64,000 nucleotides of DNA from Streptomyces sp. NBC_00287 (GCF_036173105.1 NZ_CP108053.1:5642001-5706000), one strand, 5' to 3'; counted from the stretch's first letter, positions 40,632-49,120 are shown. Numbers and translations are program-made. Notes: generated by a model not told the origin, from the letters alone.

Positions 40632-42554
40632 CTACCGGCGGTCACCGAACCAGCCGTCGTCCTGGTGCTCCGGGGCGTACGGCTGGTTCTGGTTCTCCGG
40701 GGTCCAGTGCTGCTGCTGTTGCGGCTGCTGGGGGTACGGACCGTGCGGCTGCTGCGGGATGTACGGCTGCTGGCCGTGGCCCTGGTGGGGCTGCTGGCCC
40801 TGCTGCTGGCCCTGCCACTGGTCGTAACCCTGCACGTGCTGCTGCTGGTACGGGCCCTGCTGCTGGCCGCCGTACGGCTGCTGCTGGTGCTGCGGCTGCT
40901 GGAACTGCTGCTGCGCGCCGTAGCCCTGCGGCGGTATCGGCTGCACCTGCGTCACGCCGTTCCACGCCACCTGCTGCTGGGGCGCGTTGCGGCCCATGTC
41001 GTGCAACTCGCCCTGGGTGTGGCCGGTGTAGGCCTGGGCCATGCCGTTGGGGTTGCGCGGGGAGGCGTGCGGGGCGGTACGCGCGAGGGCGATGCCCTCC
41101 AGGCGCATCATCTCGATCGTGGAGGAGACCTGCTGGGACGAGTACTCGTCCTCTTCCTCGTAGACCGCGGAGACATCCTGCTCGTGGTCACCGGCGACGG
41201 AGACCTCGACGCCGCCCTGACGGGTGCCCCAGCTGCCCTTGTGCAGGGTGACCAGCGCGTAGAAGCGCAGCGGGGTCAGCAGGAGCAGCTGGATGACGCC
41301 GTACAGCGGGGCCAGCAGGAACATGCCGAAGCGTCTGATGAAGCCCATGCCGCGGCGGGGGAAGTCCAGGTACCGGACGTTGCGCAGGTACCCCATGAGG
41401 ACCATGAAGACCAGGTAGTCGCCGATGTGGTTGACGAACCGCTCCGGCTGCATGATCGGCAGGATGACCATGGAGTAGAACATCGCCGAGCCGAAGACCA
41501 GCCACAGCGCCAGTTCCATGCAGGTCAGCCAGAACGCGGGCCGGAACTTCTTCTGGTTCTTGAAGGCCCACAGGGACTCGCGGAAGAAGGACTTGTTCCA
41601 GCGGACCTGCTGGCGCAGGAAGTGCGGCAGCTTCTCGGGGACGGCGGTGTAGCCGACGGCCGTCTCCTGGAAGACGACCTGGCCCTCCATCAGGCAGTAG
41701 TTCGTCATGCGCCGGTCGTCGCCGAAGACGGCCGGCTTGCCGAGGAACTGCTGGTTGAGGAAGTCCGGCAGGTACTTGCGCACCAGCGTGCCGCGGTACA
41801 CCGAGAGCGCGCCGCAGCAGCAGAGCACCGACTTCAGCCGGGAGTACGCGGCCCGCTCGAACAGGAACGAGTTGCCGTACCGGAGGTCCTGCAGGCGCGT
41901 GAAGATGTTGCTGTCGTGGTTGAGCGCGAGGACCATGCCCGTGGAGGCCATGATCTTCGGGTCGGCCATGGGCAGCAGCAGCTCACGGACGGTGTCCCGG
42001 GACAGGATCGTGTCCGAGTCCACGCACAGGAACAGGTCGGTGTAAGGCGCCGCCTCGAAGCCGAGGGCGAGGGCCTCGCGCTTGCCCTTGTTCTCGGGCT
42101 GCACGCTGACCGTGTACTTCACGCCCTGCGCCTCGAACTCGCGGCGCATCTTCTTCGCCGCCTTGATGCCGGAGTTGTCGGCGCTGGCGTCGTCGATGAT
42201 GTGGATCTCGTTGGGGAGCCGGCTCTGCGCGAGAAGGCTGCGCATGCCCTGCTCGAACATCACTGGGTCCTCGTTGTAGATCGGGATGACCGCGGTGACC
42301 CAGGAGTTGTCCAGCAGCATCAGCTCCTCGCGGTCCGCCTTGGCGGGCCGGTAGAAGAGTGCACCGAACATCTTGAGGGCGAGCAGCCCGAGCGCGCCGA
42401 ACGAGTAGTAGTGGAGCGACTCCGGGTCGAGCTTGGTAACGATGACGGCGGCGATGGCGAGGAAGAAGAAGTACGAGACCTTCAGATGCCGTCGGCGCTT
42501 GTGACGGCGGCGGCCGTCGGTGTCGACGGCCCCCGGTATGTAGGTGTCGGTCAC
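40632..42554 (-). CDS. Hyaluronan-synthase-like family 2 glycosyltransferase with Gln-rich tail
   Basis: A 640-residue processive GT2 membrane enzyme. Two N-terminal helices (about 24-40 and 50-68) precede the catalytic domain with VIPIYNED (89-96), DSDT (179-182), GDDRR (278-282) and QQVRW (315-319), the set found in HasA/cellulose/chitin synthases that polymerise and extrude glycan. Four or so C-terminal helices (about 340-445) would form the channel. Residues about 510-640 are a low-complexity cytoplasmic tail dominated by Gln, Pro, Gly and Tyr (QQQFQQPQHQQQPYGGQQQ), unusual for this family. The GTG start overlaps the stop of the upstream UDP-sugar dehydrogenase (GTGA, 42551-42554), so donor synthesis and polymerisation are coupled. 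The product polymer is unknown. Confidence 0.88.
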   Translation of the reverse strand: MTDTYIPGAVDTDGRRRHKRRRHLKVSYFFFLAIAAVIVTKLDPESLHYYSFGALGLLALKMFGALFYRPAKADREELMLLDNSWVTAVIPIYNEDPVMFEQGMRSLLAQSRLPNEIHIIDDASADNSGIKAAKKMRREFEAQGVKYTVSVQPENKGKREALALGFEAAPYTDLFLCVDSDTILSRDTVRELLLPMADPKIMASTGMVLALNHDSNIFTRLQDLRYGNSFLFERAAYSRLKSVLCCCGALSVYRGTLVRKYLPDFLNQQFLGKPAVFGDDRRMTNYCLMEGQVVFQETAVGYTAVPEKLPHFLRQQVRWNKSFFRESLWAFKNQKKFRPAFWLTCMELALWLVFGSAMFYSMVILPIMQPERFVNHIGDYLVFMVLMGYLRNVRYLDFPRRGMGFIRRFGMFLLAPLYGVIQLLLLTPLRFYALVTLHKGSWGTRQGGVEVSVAGDHEQDVSAVYEEEDEYSSQQVSSTIEMMRLEGIALARTAPHASPRNPNGMAQAYTGHTQGELHDMGRNAPQQQVAWNGVTQVQPIPPQGYGAQQQFQQPQHQQQPYGGQQQGPYQQQHVQGYDQWQGQQQGQQPHQGHGQQPYIPQQPHGPYPQQPQQQQHWTPENQNQPYAPEHQDDGWFGDRR

Positions 42555-43822
42555 AGCTTGACCACCTGGGGATGGTCGGCCGACTTGCCGCGCGTGTCGA
42601 AGAGCAGACGGGCACGGTCGGCCAGCGCGTCCAGGTCGAGCTCGCTGTGGTGCTGAAGAAGGATGGTCAGGTCGGCTTCGGCCGCACCGGCGAGGTAGTC
42701 CTCGACGCGGGGCACCGAGGTGCCCTCGACGGTCCAGTCCTCGACGCGGGGGTCGTAGTAGGCGAGGTCGGCGCCGCGCTCCAGCAGCAGCTCGGCCACG
42801 TCCACCGCGGGGCTCTCCCGCTGGTCGGAGATGTCCGGCTTGTAGGTGACGCCGAGCAGCAGGACACGCGTGCCGCGGATCGGCTTGCCCTGCTCGTTGA
42901 GCAGGTCCGCGGCGCGTGAGACGACATGGGCGGGCATCCGCTGGTTGATCTCCTGGGCCAGTTCCACGAACCGGAACGGTATCCCGAGCGAACGCACCTT
43001 GTAAGAGAGGTAGTTGGGGTCGATCGGGATGCAGTGACCGCCGACGCCGGGGCCCGGGTAGAAGGGCGCGAAGCCAAAAGGCTTGCTGGAGGCGCAGCGG
43101 ATGGCGTCCCAGAGATCGACGCCGATCTCGCGGCAGAACATCGCCATCTCATTGACGAGCGCGATGTTCACGTGCCGGTAGGTGTTCTCCAACAGCTTGG
43201 CCATCTCGGCTTCACGCGTGCCCTTGGCCTCCACCACGCTGCCCACGAAGCGCTCGTACAGCGCGCGGGCCGCCTTGGTGCAGTCCGGGGTGGTGCCGCC
43301 GACGACCTTGGGCGTGTTCTCCAGGCCGTAGGTCGGGTTCCCCGGGTCGATGCGCTCGGGGGAGAAGGCGAGGTAGAAATCGACGCCCGCCTTGAGGCCG
43401 CCGGCCTCCAGACGCGGACGGACGACCTCGTCGGTGGTGCCCGGGTACGTCGTGGACTCCAGGACGACCAGGGTGCCCGGCTTGAGGTGGGCGGCGATGT
43501 CCGCGACCGCGGAGTCCACCGCGCCGAGGTTGGGCGCGCCGTGCTCGGTCAGCGGGGTGGGCACACAGATGACGACCGCGGCCGCGTCCGCGATGACCTC
43601 GGGTGAGGAGACCGCGCGGAAACCCTGGTCGAGCATGGAGCGCACATCGGCGTCGCTGATGTCGTCGACGTGGGAGGACCCGGAGGTCAGCCCCTGCACC
43701 ACCGACTGGCTGCGGTCGAGGCCCACGACCTTCAGACCGGAAGCGCTTGCTGCCCGGGCAAGCGGCAGCCCGACGTAGCCGAGCCCGATGATCACGAGAT
43801 CGACAGTGGAGTTTCGGTTCAC
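42551..43822 (-). CDS. Nucleotide-sugar 6-dehydrogenase, UDP-GlcNAc/UDP-Glc type
   Basis: A 423-residue NAD-dependent dehydrogenase that oxidises C6 of a UDP-hexose twice to the uronate. It has the Rossmann motif GLGYVG (13-18), the LVLESTTYPGTTDE segment and the catalytic Cys264 in GVGGHCIPIDPNYL. The string FYPGPGVGGHCIPIDP is closer to WbpA/TviB-type UDP-GlcNAc dehydrogenases than to small UDP-glucose dehydrogenases, so UDP-GlcNAcA is my preferred product, UDP-GlcA the alternative. Start GTG 43820-43822 with GGGAAG seven nt upstream; a TTG at 43852 is less likely. First gene of a two-gene operon with the GT2 synthase, overlapping it by 4 nt. Confidence 0.87.
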   Translation of the reverse strand: MNRNSTVDLVIIGLGYVGLPLARAASASGLKVVGLDRSQSVVQGLTSGSSHVDDISDADVRSMLDQGFRAVSSPEVIADAAAVVICVPTPLTEHGAPNLGAVDSAVADIAAHLKPGTLVVLESTTYPGTTDEVVRPRLEAGGLKAGVDFYLAFSPERIDPGNPTYGLENTPKVVGGTTPDCTKAARALYERFVGSVVEAKGTREAEMAKLLENTYRHVNIALVNEMAMFCREIGVDLWDAIRCASSKPFGFAPFYPGPGVGGHCIPIDPNYLSYKVRSLGIPFRFVELAQEINQRMPAHVVSRAADLLNEQGKPIRGTRVLLLGVTYKPDISDQRESPAVDVAELLLERGADLAYYDPRVEDWTVEGTSVPRVEDYLAGAAEADLTILLQHHSELDLDALADRARLLFDTRGKSADHPQVVKL

Positions 43823-44110
43823 GGCAATACTTCCCACCCCGGCGCCACCCAAGCCCCCAGCCCGGGCGCACAGTCATCCATCGAATACAAGGAGCGCAAA
43901 GGCTAACAGCGCCCACACATGTGTTCACACCTCGCACACAGTCGTTTTTGTCACGCGAAGCTGCGTACAACCCTTGTGCATGGTCATGAGTCGGCCCGTT
44001 TGTCGCCGGTTTCTGCCCGGAAGCGACCACTGGTGCCCGGCGCCGGGACAGGTACCCTCTTGCCGATTCATCCGCCGGGCGCATGCCCCGCGCCCCGAAG
44101 GAGTCCCCCC
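43823..44110. promoter_or_regulatory. Divergent region between the dehydrogenase and CBM3-GH16 genes
   Basis: 288 nt with no convincing gene. Notable features are a 10-bp palindrome ACACATGTGT at 43915-43924 set in a CACAC-rich stretch, and an AT-richer part at 43930-43990. It should contain promoters for both directions; none could be fixed. Confidence 0.4.
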
Positions 44111-45532
44111 GTGGCGTCCCGCCGTCAGCCCAAGCGTCGCAGTGGCATAGCCCGCGCTTTCAAGGTCCTGCTCGTGGTGGCCGTCCTCGCCGGCGGCGTC
44201 CTGGCCGCCAAGCCGGTATGGAACCACTTCAACCCGGAGGAGCCCGAGCTCACGATCCGCTACCGGACGGAGACCTCGGCCGAGTCCGACGCCGTCCGGC
44301 CGTGGCTCGAGGTCTTCAACACCTCCGAGAAGCCGGTGCCGCTCAGCGATGTCGCCCTGCGCTACTACTTCACCGCCGACGGGGACGCGTCGTACGGCTT
44401 CAACTGTGTGGAAGCGGCGGTCGGTTGCTCGAATCTGACCGGTGCCGTGGTCGCCATGGACGCGCCGCACGAGGGCGCCGACCACTACCTGGAGCTCGGG
44501 TTCACCGAGAAGGCGGGCGTGCTCGAGCCCGGCGCGAACAGCGAGGGCCTGGAGCTCCAGCTCTACCGGACCGACCACAAGCCGGTGAACCAGGACGGCG
44601 ACTGGTCCTACGACGCCTCGAAGAAGACGTACCAGAACTCCGACCGGATCCCCGCCTACAAGCGCGGCGCCCTGGTGTGGGGCGAGGAGCCCGGCGGCAA
44701 GGGCGCCGAGGCCTCGGCGAAGCCCGTGTCCGAGGCCGTGCCCGAGCTGCCCGAGGGCGGGTTCTTCGACGACTTCAACTACCGGGGCCCGAAGGACACC
44801 GCGCTGTTCAAGCACGGCTGGCTGGTGCGCACCAGCGAGGGCGGCCCCGGCATCGAGAACACCTGGACCGCGAAGGGCGTCACCTTCCCGGGCGAGGAGG
44901 AGGCACTCGGCGGCCAGGTCCTCAACCTGCGCGCCTCGACGGACGGCACGAAGGCCGGTACGAAGCAGGCCGCGCTCGGCACCAAGGAGGCGAAGTTCCG
45001 CACCGGCACCTACGCGGCGCGGATCCACTTCACCGACAAGCCGACCAGCGGCGAGAACGGCGACCACATCAACCAGACGTTCTTCACCATCGGCGGCTCG
45101 GGCAGCAAGTACGCCGAACTCGACAACGAGTACATGCCGAACGGCGGTTGGGGCGCGCCCGGACCGAAGCTGGACACCACCACCTGGCGCAACGCCGACG
45201 AGGGCGACCGCGTCACCAGCAAGACCGAGAAGAGCATCGCCGGCTGGCACACCATGGTGATCACGGTCGAGAAGGACGCCGTCACCTACAGCCTCGACGG
45301 CAAGACCCTCTACCGCAGCGGCGCCGACTACGCCCCGCGCGCCGACATGGCGATCAACTTCAACACCTGGTTCGTGGACCTGCCGTTCACCGGCGACCGG
45401 GCCTGGGACATGAAGGTGGACTGGATCTACCACCAGGCCGGCGAGAAGCTCACCGCCGAGGAGGCCGAGGAGGCCGCCAAGGAGTTCCAGGGCAACGGCG
45501 TCGGCTGGTTCGACACGCTGCCCGCGTCCTGA
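44111..45532 (+). CDS. Secreted CBM3 plus GH16-like (laminarinase/lichenase-fold) protein
   Basis: A 473-residue exoprotein. From GTG 44111 it has a basic start (ASRRQPKRRSGIARAF), one hydrophobic helix (about 18-36) acting as signal or anchor, then a family 3 carbohydrate-binding module (about 45-195; LTIRYRTETSAESD, LRYYFTADGD, and the aromatic strip ending NSDRIPAYKRGALVWGEEP). Residues about 225-455 form a concanavalin-like jelly roll with ELDNE at 336-340, which fits the GH16 catalytic E-x-D-x-E pattern (Glu336 nucleophile, Glu340 acid/base), followed by YMPNGGWG. It could therefore bind and cut or remodel a beta-glucan. It lies 288 nt from the dehydrogenase-synthase operon, divergently. 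An upstream open frame from 43919 is not used. Confidence 0.8.
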   Translation: MASRRQPKRRSGIARAFKVLLVVAVLAGGVLAAKPVWNHFNPEEPELTIRYRTETSAESDAVRPWLEVFNTSEKPVPLSDVALRYYFTADGDASYGFNCVEAAVGCSNLTGAVVAMDAPHEGADHYLELGFTEKAGVLEPGANSEGLELQLYRTDHKPVNQDGDWSYDASKKTYQNSDRIPAYKRGALVWGEEPGGKGAEASAKPVSEAVPELPEGGFFDDFNYRGPKDTALFKHGWLVRTSEGGPGIENTWTAKGVTFPGEEEALGGQVLNLRASTDGTKAGTKQAALGTKEAKFRTGTYAARIHFTDKPTSGENGDHINQTFFTIGGSGSKYAELDNEYMPNGGWGAPGPKLDTTTWRNADEGDRVTSKTEKSIAGWHTMVITVEKDAVTYSLDGKTLYRSGADYAPRADMAINFNTWFVDLPFTGDRAWDMKVDWIYHQAGEKLTAEEAEEAAKEFQGNGVGWFDTLPAS

Positions 45533-45556
45533 GCGGCCCTGAGAGGCCCTGAGGGA

Positions 45557-46456
45557 TCAGCCCGCCTGAGCCGCCGCCGACGCCTGGGCCTCGCCCCGGC
45601 GTCGGATCTGGTAGAGCGTGAACTCGGCCAGATCGTCGCCGGCCGCGAAGACCTTGGTGTCCTTCTCCGTCACGTCCTTGCCGCTGGTGAACCCGGCGAC
45701 CGTGAAATAGGCGTACCGGCCCACGGAGTTGCGCGTCGAGCGGCAGACGGCGGAGTTGCAGAAGGCCTTCACGCCCTTGCCGGACAGCGACTTCACGATG
45801 CTCTTGTCGTCCGTCTGGGTCCGGGCCTTGGTCGCCTGGGCCTCGGTGTCGAAGACGGCCACACCGACCGTGACCGCGACGCCGTCCTTGACGTACGTCA
45901 CGCGCATCAGACGCGTGCAGTCGTTGGCGTCGAGCACCTTCGGCAGGGTCTTCAGGGCGGCCGAGGAGCAGTCCTTGGCGTCGGCCGTCGGGCCCTTCTT
46001 GTAGACGGTCTCGCTCCAGGTCACCTGGGTGCCCGGGAAGAGCGTCGCGGGGCTGAGCGGGGCGGTGTCCTTCTTGGCGCTCGCGATGAAGTCGTTCGGA
46101 TCCAGCGGGGGCGGCGCGCTCGTCGGCTCGAAGGACGGCGCCGGGCCGGTGGACCCGCTCGGTATGTCCGCGGTCGCGGGAAGCTGCGCGGTCGGCTTGT
46201 TGGAGGCCTCGTCGCCGCCGTTCGCCGACACCACGGCCACGGCGACCGCCGCGGCCACCCCGACCGTGGCCAGCGCGCCACCGCCGATGAACAGCAGCCG
46301 ACGTCGCTTGTTACGGGACTCGGACGCCTCGGCGAGCGCGGCCCAGTCCGGGGTCTGGCTGTCGCCGCCGTTGTTCCACGGCTGCTGGGATTGCGGTTTC
46401 CAGGGATCCCACTGGGACTGGGGTCCCCCCTGCTGCCCGAAGCTCATGGGCCGCAT
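45557..46456 (-). CDS. Single-pass membrane protein with extracellular domain, function unknown
   Basis: A 299-residue protein: Gln/Pro/Trp-rich cytoplasmic N-terminus (SFGQQGGPQSQWDPWKPQ), a basic stop (NKRRR), one transmembrane helix (about residues 58-80), a Pro/Ser/Thr linker and an extracellular domain of about 170 residues with paired cysteines (KDCSS, ANDC, FCNSAVC). The architecture is common among streptomycete proteins of unknown role. Start is uncertain: Met at 46456 (MRPMSFG) or 46447 (MSFGQQ); neither has a ribosome site. It is convergent with the CBM3-GH16 gene. Confidence 0.7.
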   Translation of the reverse strand: MRPMSFGQQGGPQSQWDPWKPQSQQPWNNGGDSQTPDWAALAEASESRNKRRRLLFIGGGALATVGVAAAVAVAVVSANGGDEASNKPTAQLPATADIPSGSTGPAPSFEPTSAPPPLDPNDFIASAKKDTAPLSPATLFPGTQVTWSETVYKKGPTADAKDCSSAALKTLPKVLDANDCTRLMRVTYVKDGVAVTVGVAVFDTEAQATKARTQTDDKSIVKSLSGKGVKAFCNSAVCRSTRNSVGRYAYFTVAGFTSGKDVTEKDTKVFAAGDDLAEFTLYQIRRRGEAQASAAAQAG

Positions 46457-46521
46457 CTTAGACGGGGACCGGGGTGTGCCGTTCCGCCTCAAGGGCCCCT
46501 GGGGCGCCTAGCGTTGCGCCG

Positions 46522-47706
46522 GTGAGCGAGGGCAAAAGCGACATCTCCGGGTGGTTGGTACGACCCGCGTCCTGGCATCTGTGGGCGCTCCTGGCGGCCG
46601 TGCTCGGCGCCGCGACGGTCCGCACCACCCGCCTGACCTCGGACGGCGGCATGGACAACGCCATCGTGGTGCGGGCCGCGCGGACCTGGCTGGACGGCGG
46701 CTCCCCCTATGACGATCCGCACTTCCTCTATCTACCGGGCGCCGTGCTCGCCGCCGCCCCCCAGGCCCTGCTCTCCCCGACCGCGCTGCGCATGCTGGTG
46801 CCGCTCGCGGTGACCGCCTGTCTGGCCGCCGGCTGGGCCTGCGCCCTGCGCCTGCACGGCATCCCGCCGCGCAGCCGTCTCGCCGCCCTGGGCCTGGCAG
46901 GCCTCACCGCCGGCTTCGCGCCCTTCGCCCATCTGATCCTTCTGGCGAACTGGACGGCGACGGCCGCGCTTGCGCTGCCGCTGGGGCTGCTGCTGGCGAG
47001 CCGGGGCCGGTGGGCGGCGGCGGCCGTGGTCTTCGGTACGGCGATCGCGTTGAAGCCGGTCCTGCTCCCGATGGCGCTGCTGCTCGCCTTCGCCGGACGA
47101 TGGCGGGCCCTGGCCCTGATGATCGCCGTCCCGGTGACGGCGTCGACGGCCTCGGCCCTGTTCCTCCCCGACCCCACGGGCTTCTTCACCCGCACCCTGC
47201 CCTTCCTGCTGAAGGGCGACGACGATTTCGTACGGCTCTACGAGGCATCCCCCGCGGCCGTGCTGCCCAGGCTCGGGGTGCCGCCGGGGTTGGCCGTGCT
47301 GCTGGCCCTGCTCGCGGCGGCCGCCGGGGTGGCCTGCGCCTACCGGCGCTGGCGCCGCGCCGACCCCGGCCCGCTCAGGCTCACGGAGACTGCGGCGGCC
47401 CTGATGCTCTCGGCGTTCCTGGTGTCCAGACCGTCGTACGACCACTATCTGGTGATCGTCGTCCCGCTGCTGCTCGCTTCTCTCCCGTGCGCGGGCTCGG
47501 TGGCCCGGGGGCCCTGGTTCTGGCTCGCGCTGGTGCCGCAGCTGCCGGGGGTGACCTGGCCCTATCTGGAACCGGTGCAGCGGCGGGCCTTCAAGGACGC
47601 CCTCACGCTGTGTGCGCTCACCTTCACGATCGTTCGGCACGGCTGGGCGGGGCAGCGCAGGGTGCCGGTAAAATCGGCTCCTGTGACAGCAGTGACCTCG
47701 TTTTGA
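46522..47706 (+). CDS. GT87-type polyprenol-phosphate glycosyltransferase-like membrane protein
   Basis: A 394-residue multi-pass membrane protein of the DUF2029/GT87 type (mannosyl- or arabinosyltransferases that use polyprenyl-phosphate sugars). About ten helices are visible; the first periplasmic loop has DGGMDNAIVVRAARTWLDGGSPYDDPHFLYLPG, a typical loop with conserved acidic and Tyr residues, and KPVLLPMALLL is a later family hallmark. GTG 46522 is preferred; TAGCGT at 46509-46514 ends 7 nt before it, so the mRNA may be leaderless. Sugar and acceptor are unknown. The last bases overlap the -35 box of the rplM promoter. Confidence 0.7.
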   Translation: MSEGKSDISGWLVRPASWHLWALLAAVLGAATVRTTRLTSDGGMDNAIVVRAARTWLDGGSPYDDPHFLYLPGAVLAAAPQALLSPTALRMLVPLAVTACLAAGWACALRLHGIPPRSRLAALGLAGLTAGFAPFAHLILLANWTATAALALPLGLLLASRGRWAAAAVVFGTAIALKPVLLPMALLLAFAGRWRALALMIAVPVTASTASALFLPDPTGFFTRTLPFLLKGDDDFVRLYEASPAAVLPRLGVPPGLAVLLALLAAAAGVACAYRRWRRADPGPLRLTETAAALMLSAFLVSRPSYDHYLVIVVPLLLASLPCAGSVARGPWFWLALVPQLPGVTWPYLEPVQRRAFKDALTLCALTFTIVRHGWAGQRRVPVKSAPVTAVTSF

Positions 47707-47732
47707 CCCGTCCGGGGCAGCCCAGGTATTCT
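47703..47732 (+). promoter_or_regulatory. Predicted promoter of rplM-rpsI
   Basis: TTGACC at 47703-47708, 18-nt spacer, TATTCT at 47727-47732. The -35 lies on the TGA stop of the preceding gene. The leader to rplM would be about 170 nt, GC-rich, with no element matching the str/S10 leader hairpin. Confidence 0.65.
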
Positions 47733-47911
47733 GCTTGTTCGTTGTGTATTGGCTTGCTCATTCTCACGGGACGGGCCCTTACACCGGTCCACCGGGCCGA
47801 TGACCAGCGACCCCACGTACGCGGTATGCGTCGCCGCAGTGCGGTCCAGGCTGTCGTGATCGTTTCGGTGACCTTGTCAGGACCATTCACTCGAAGCGAA
47901 GGCTACGAACC

Positions 47912-48355
47912 GTGCGTACGTACAGCCCCAAGCCCGGCGATGTGACGCGCCAGTGGCACGTCATTGACGCTCAGGACGTCGTCCTGGGCCGTCTCGCCAC
48001 CACCGCCGCGTCCCTCCTCCGGGGCAAGCACAAGCCGATCTACGCCCCTCACGTCGACACCGGTGACTTCGTCATCATCATCAACGCCGACAAGGTGCAC
48101 CTGTCCGGCAACAAGCGGACCCAGAAGATGGCGTACCGCCACTCCGGCTACCCGGGTGGTCTGCGCTCCGTCCGTTACGACGAGCTGCTGGACAAGAACC
48201 CCGAGAAGGCCATCGAGAAGGCCGTCAAGGGCATGCTCCCCAAGAACACGCTGGGCCGTCAGATGCTCTCGAAGCTGAAGGTCTACAAGGGTGACCAGCA
48301 CCCGCACGGCGCGCAGCAGCCGCAGCCGTTCGAGATCACCCAGGTCGCGCAGTAA
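47912..48355 (+). CDS. rplM: 50S ribosomal protein L13
   Basis: L13 is an early 50S assembly protein. The 147-residue product MRTYSPKPGDVTRQWHVIDA includes the conserved KMAYRHSGYPGGL and GMLPKNTLGRQMLSKLKVY. GTG start at 47912 behind GCGAAGG. It pairs with rpsI as in nearly all bacteria, 42 nt apart. Confidence 0.97.
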   Translation: MRTYSPKPGDVTRQWHVIDAQDVVLGRLATTAASLLRGKHKPIYAPHVDTGDFVIIINADKVHLSGNKRTQKMAYRHSGYPGGLRSVRYDELLDKNPEKAIEKAVKGMLPKNTLGRQMLSKLKVYKGDQHPHGAQQPQPFEITQVAQ

Positions 48356-48397
48356 GTCCGGCCACCCCCTAAGACTGAAGAGAATCTGAGGAGCATC

Positions 48398-48919
48398 GTG
48401 GCCGAGACCACCGTTGAGCAGCCGGTCGAAGAGACTGAGCTCGTCGACATTGACAGCTACACCACCGAGTCCGAGGTGCCCGTCGAGGGCGAGTACACCT
48501 CGGAGTCCCTCGCGTCCCGCTTCGGTGAGCCCCAGCCGGCCGCCGGCCTGGGCCGCCGCAAGAACGCCATTGCCCGCGTCCGGATCGTCCCGGGCACCGG
48601 CAAGTGGAAGATCAACGGTCGCACCCTTGAGGACTACTTCCCCAACAAGGTGCACCAGCAGGAAGTCAACGAGCCCTTCAAGGTGCTCGAGCTCGAGGGC
48701 CGCTACGACGTCATCGCCCGTATCTCGGGTGGCGGTGTCTCCGGTCAGGCCGGTGCGCTCCGTCTCGGTGTCGCCCGTGCGCTGAACGAGGCCGACGTCG
48801 ACAACAACCGCGGCCCGCTCAAGAAGGCCGGCTTCCTCAAGCGCGACGACCGTGCGGTCGAGCGCAAGAAGGCCGGTCTGAAGAAGGCCCGTAAGGCTCC
48901 GCAGTACAGCAAGCGCTAA
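48398..48919 (+). CDS. rpsI: 30S ribosomal protein S9 with acidic N-terminal extension
   Basis: S9 contacts the P-site tRNA with its Arg C-terminus (here QYSKR). The core starts near residue 50 (GLGRRKNAIARVRIVPGTG); the first 50 residues are strongly acidic (ETTVEQPVEETELVDIDSY), an extension usual in actinobacteria. 173 residues in total. GTG start at 48398 with GAGGAGC upstream. Confidence 0.97.
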   Translation: MAETTVEQPVEETELVDIDSYTTESEVPVEGEYTSESLASRFGEPQPAAGLGRRKNAIARVRIVPGTGKWKINGRTLEDYFPNKVHQQEVNEPFKVLELEGRYDVIARISGGGVSGQAGALRLGVARALNEADVDNNRGPLKKAGFLKRDDRAVERKKAGLKKARKAPQYSKR

Positions 48920-48962
48920 GCTTCGCTGCCTGCAGCGCGTACTCGCACTTCAGCAGTACGTC

Positions 48963-49004
48963 CGAACGCCCCGGCGGCACGCCACAGTGCCGCCGGGGCG
49001 TTCG
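48963..49004 (+). terminator. Terminator of the rplM-rpsI operon
   Basis: Perfect 18-bp stem (48963-48980 and 48987-49004), loop GCCACA, followed by TTT and ATC. The longest perfect hairpin in the window. Confidence 0.9.
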
Positions 49005-49120
49005 TTTATCACAGTCTTGGGCGTATAACGGCACAAGGTGCTCAAAGGCTTGTGTGATCGGGTGATCTTGGGATGATCTCCGAGAGTGATCTCGAAAGTG
49101 ACGCTTCATCAGGAGGACAA

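Noticed and set aside
47707..47911. tRNA or leader hairpin matching the str/S10 element before rplM
   Set aside because: No cloverleaf and no CCGACC/GGTCGG stem with the GCGTG loop is present.
49073..49120. Upstream in-frame ATG as the glmM start
   Set aside because: The GTG at 49121 has AGGAGGA at the right distance and gives the normal GlmM N-terminus GRLFGTDGVRG.
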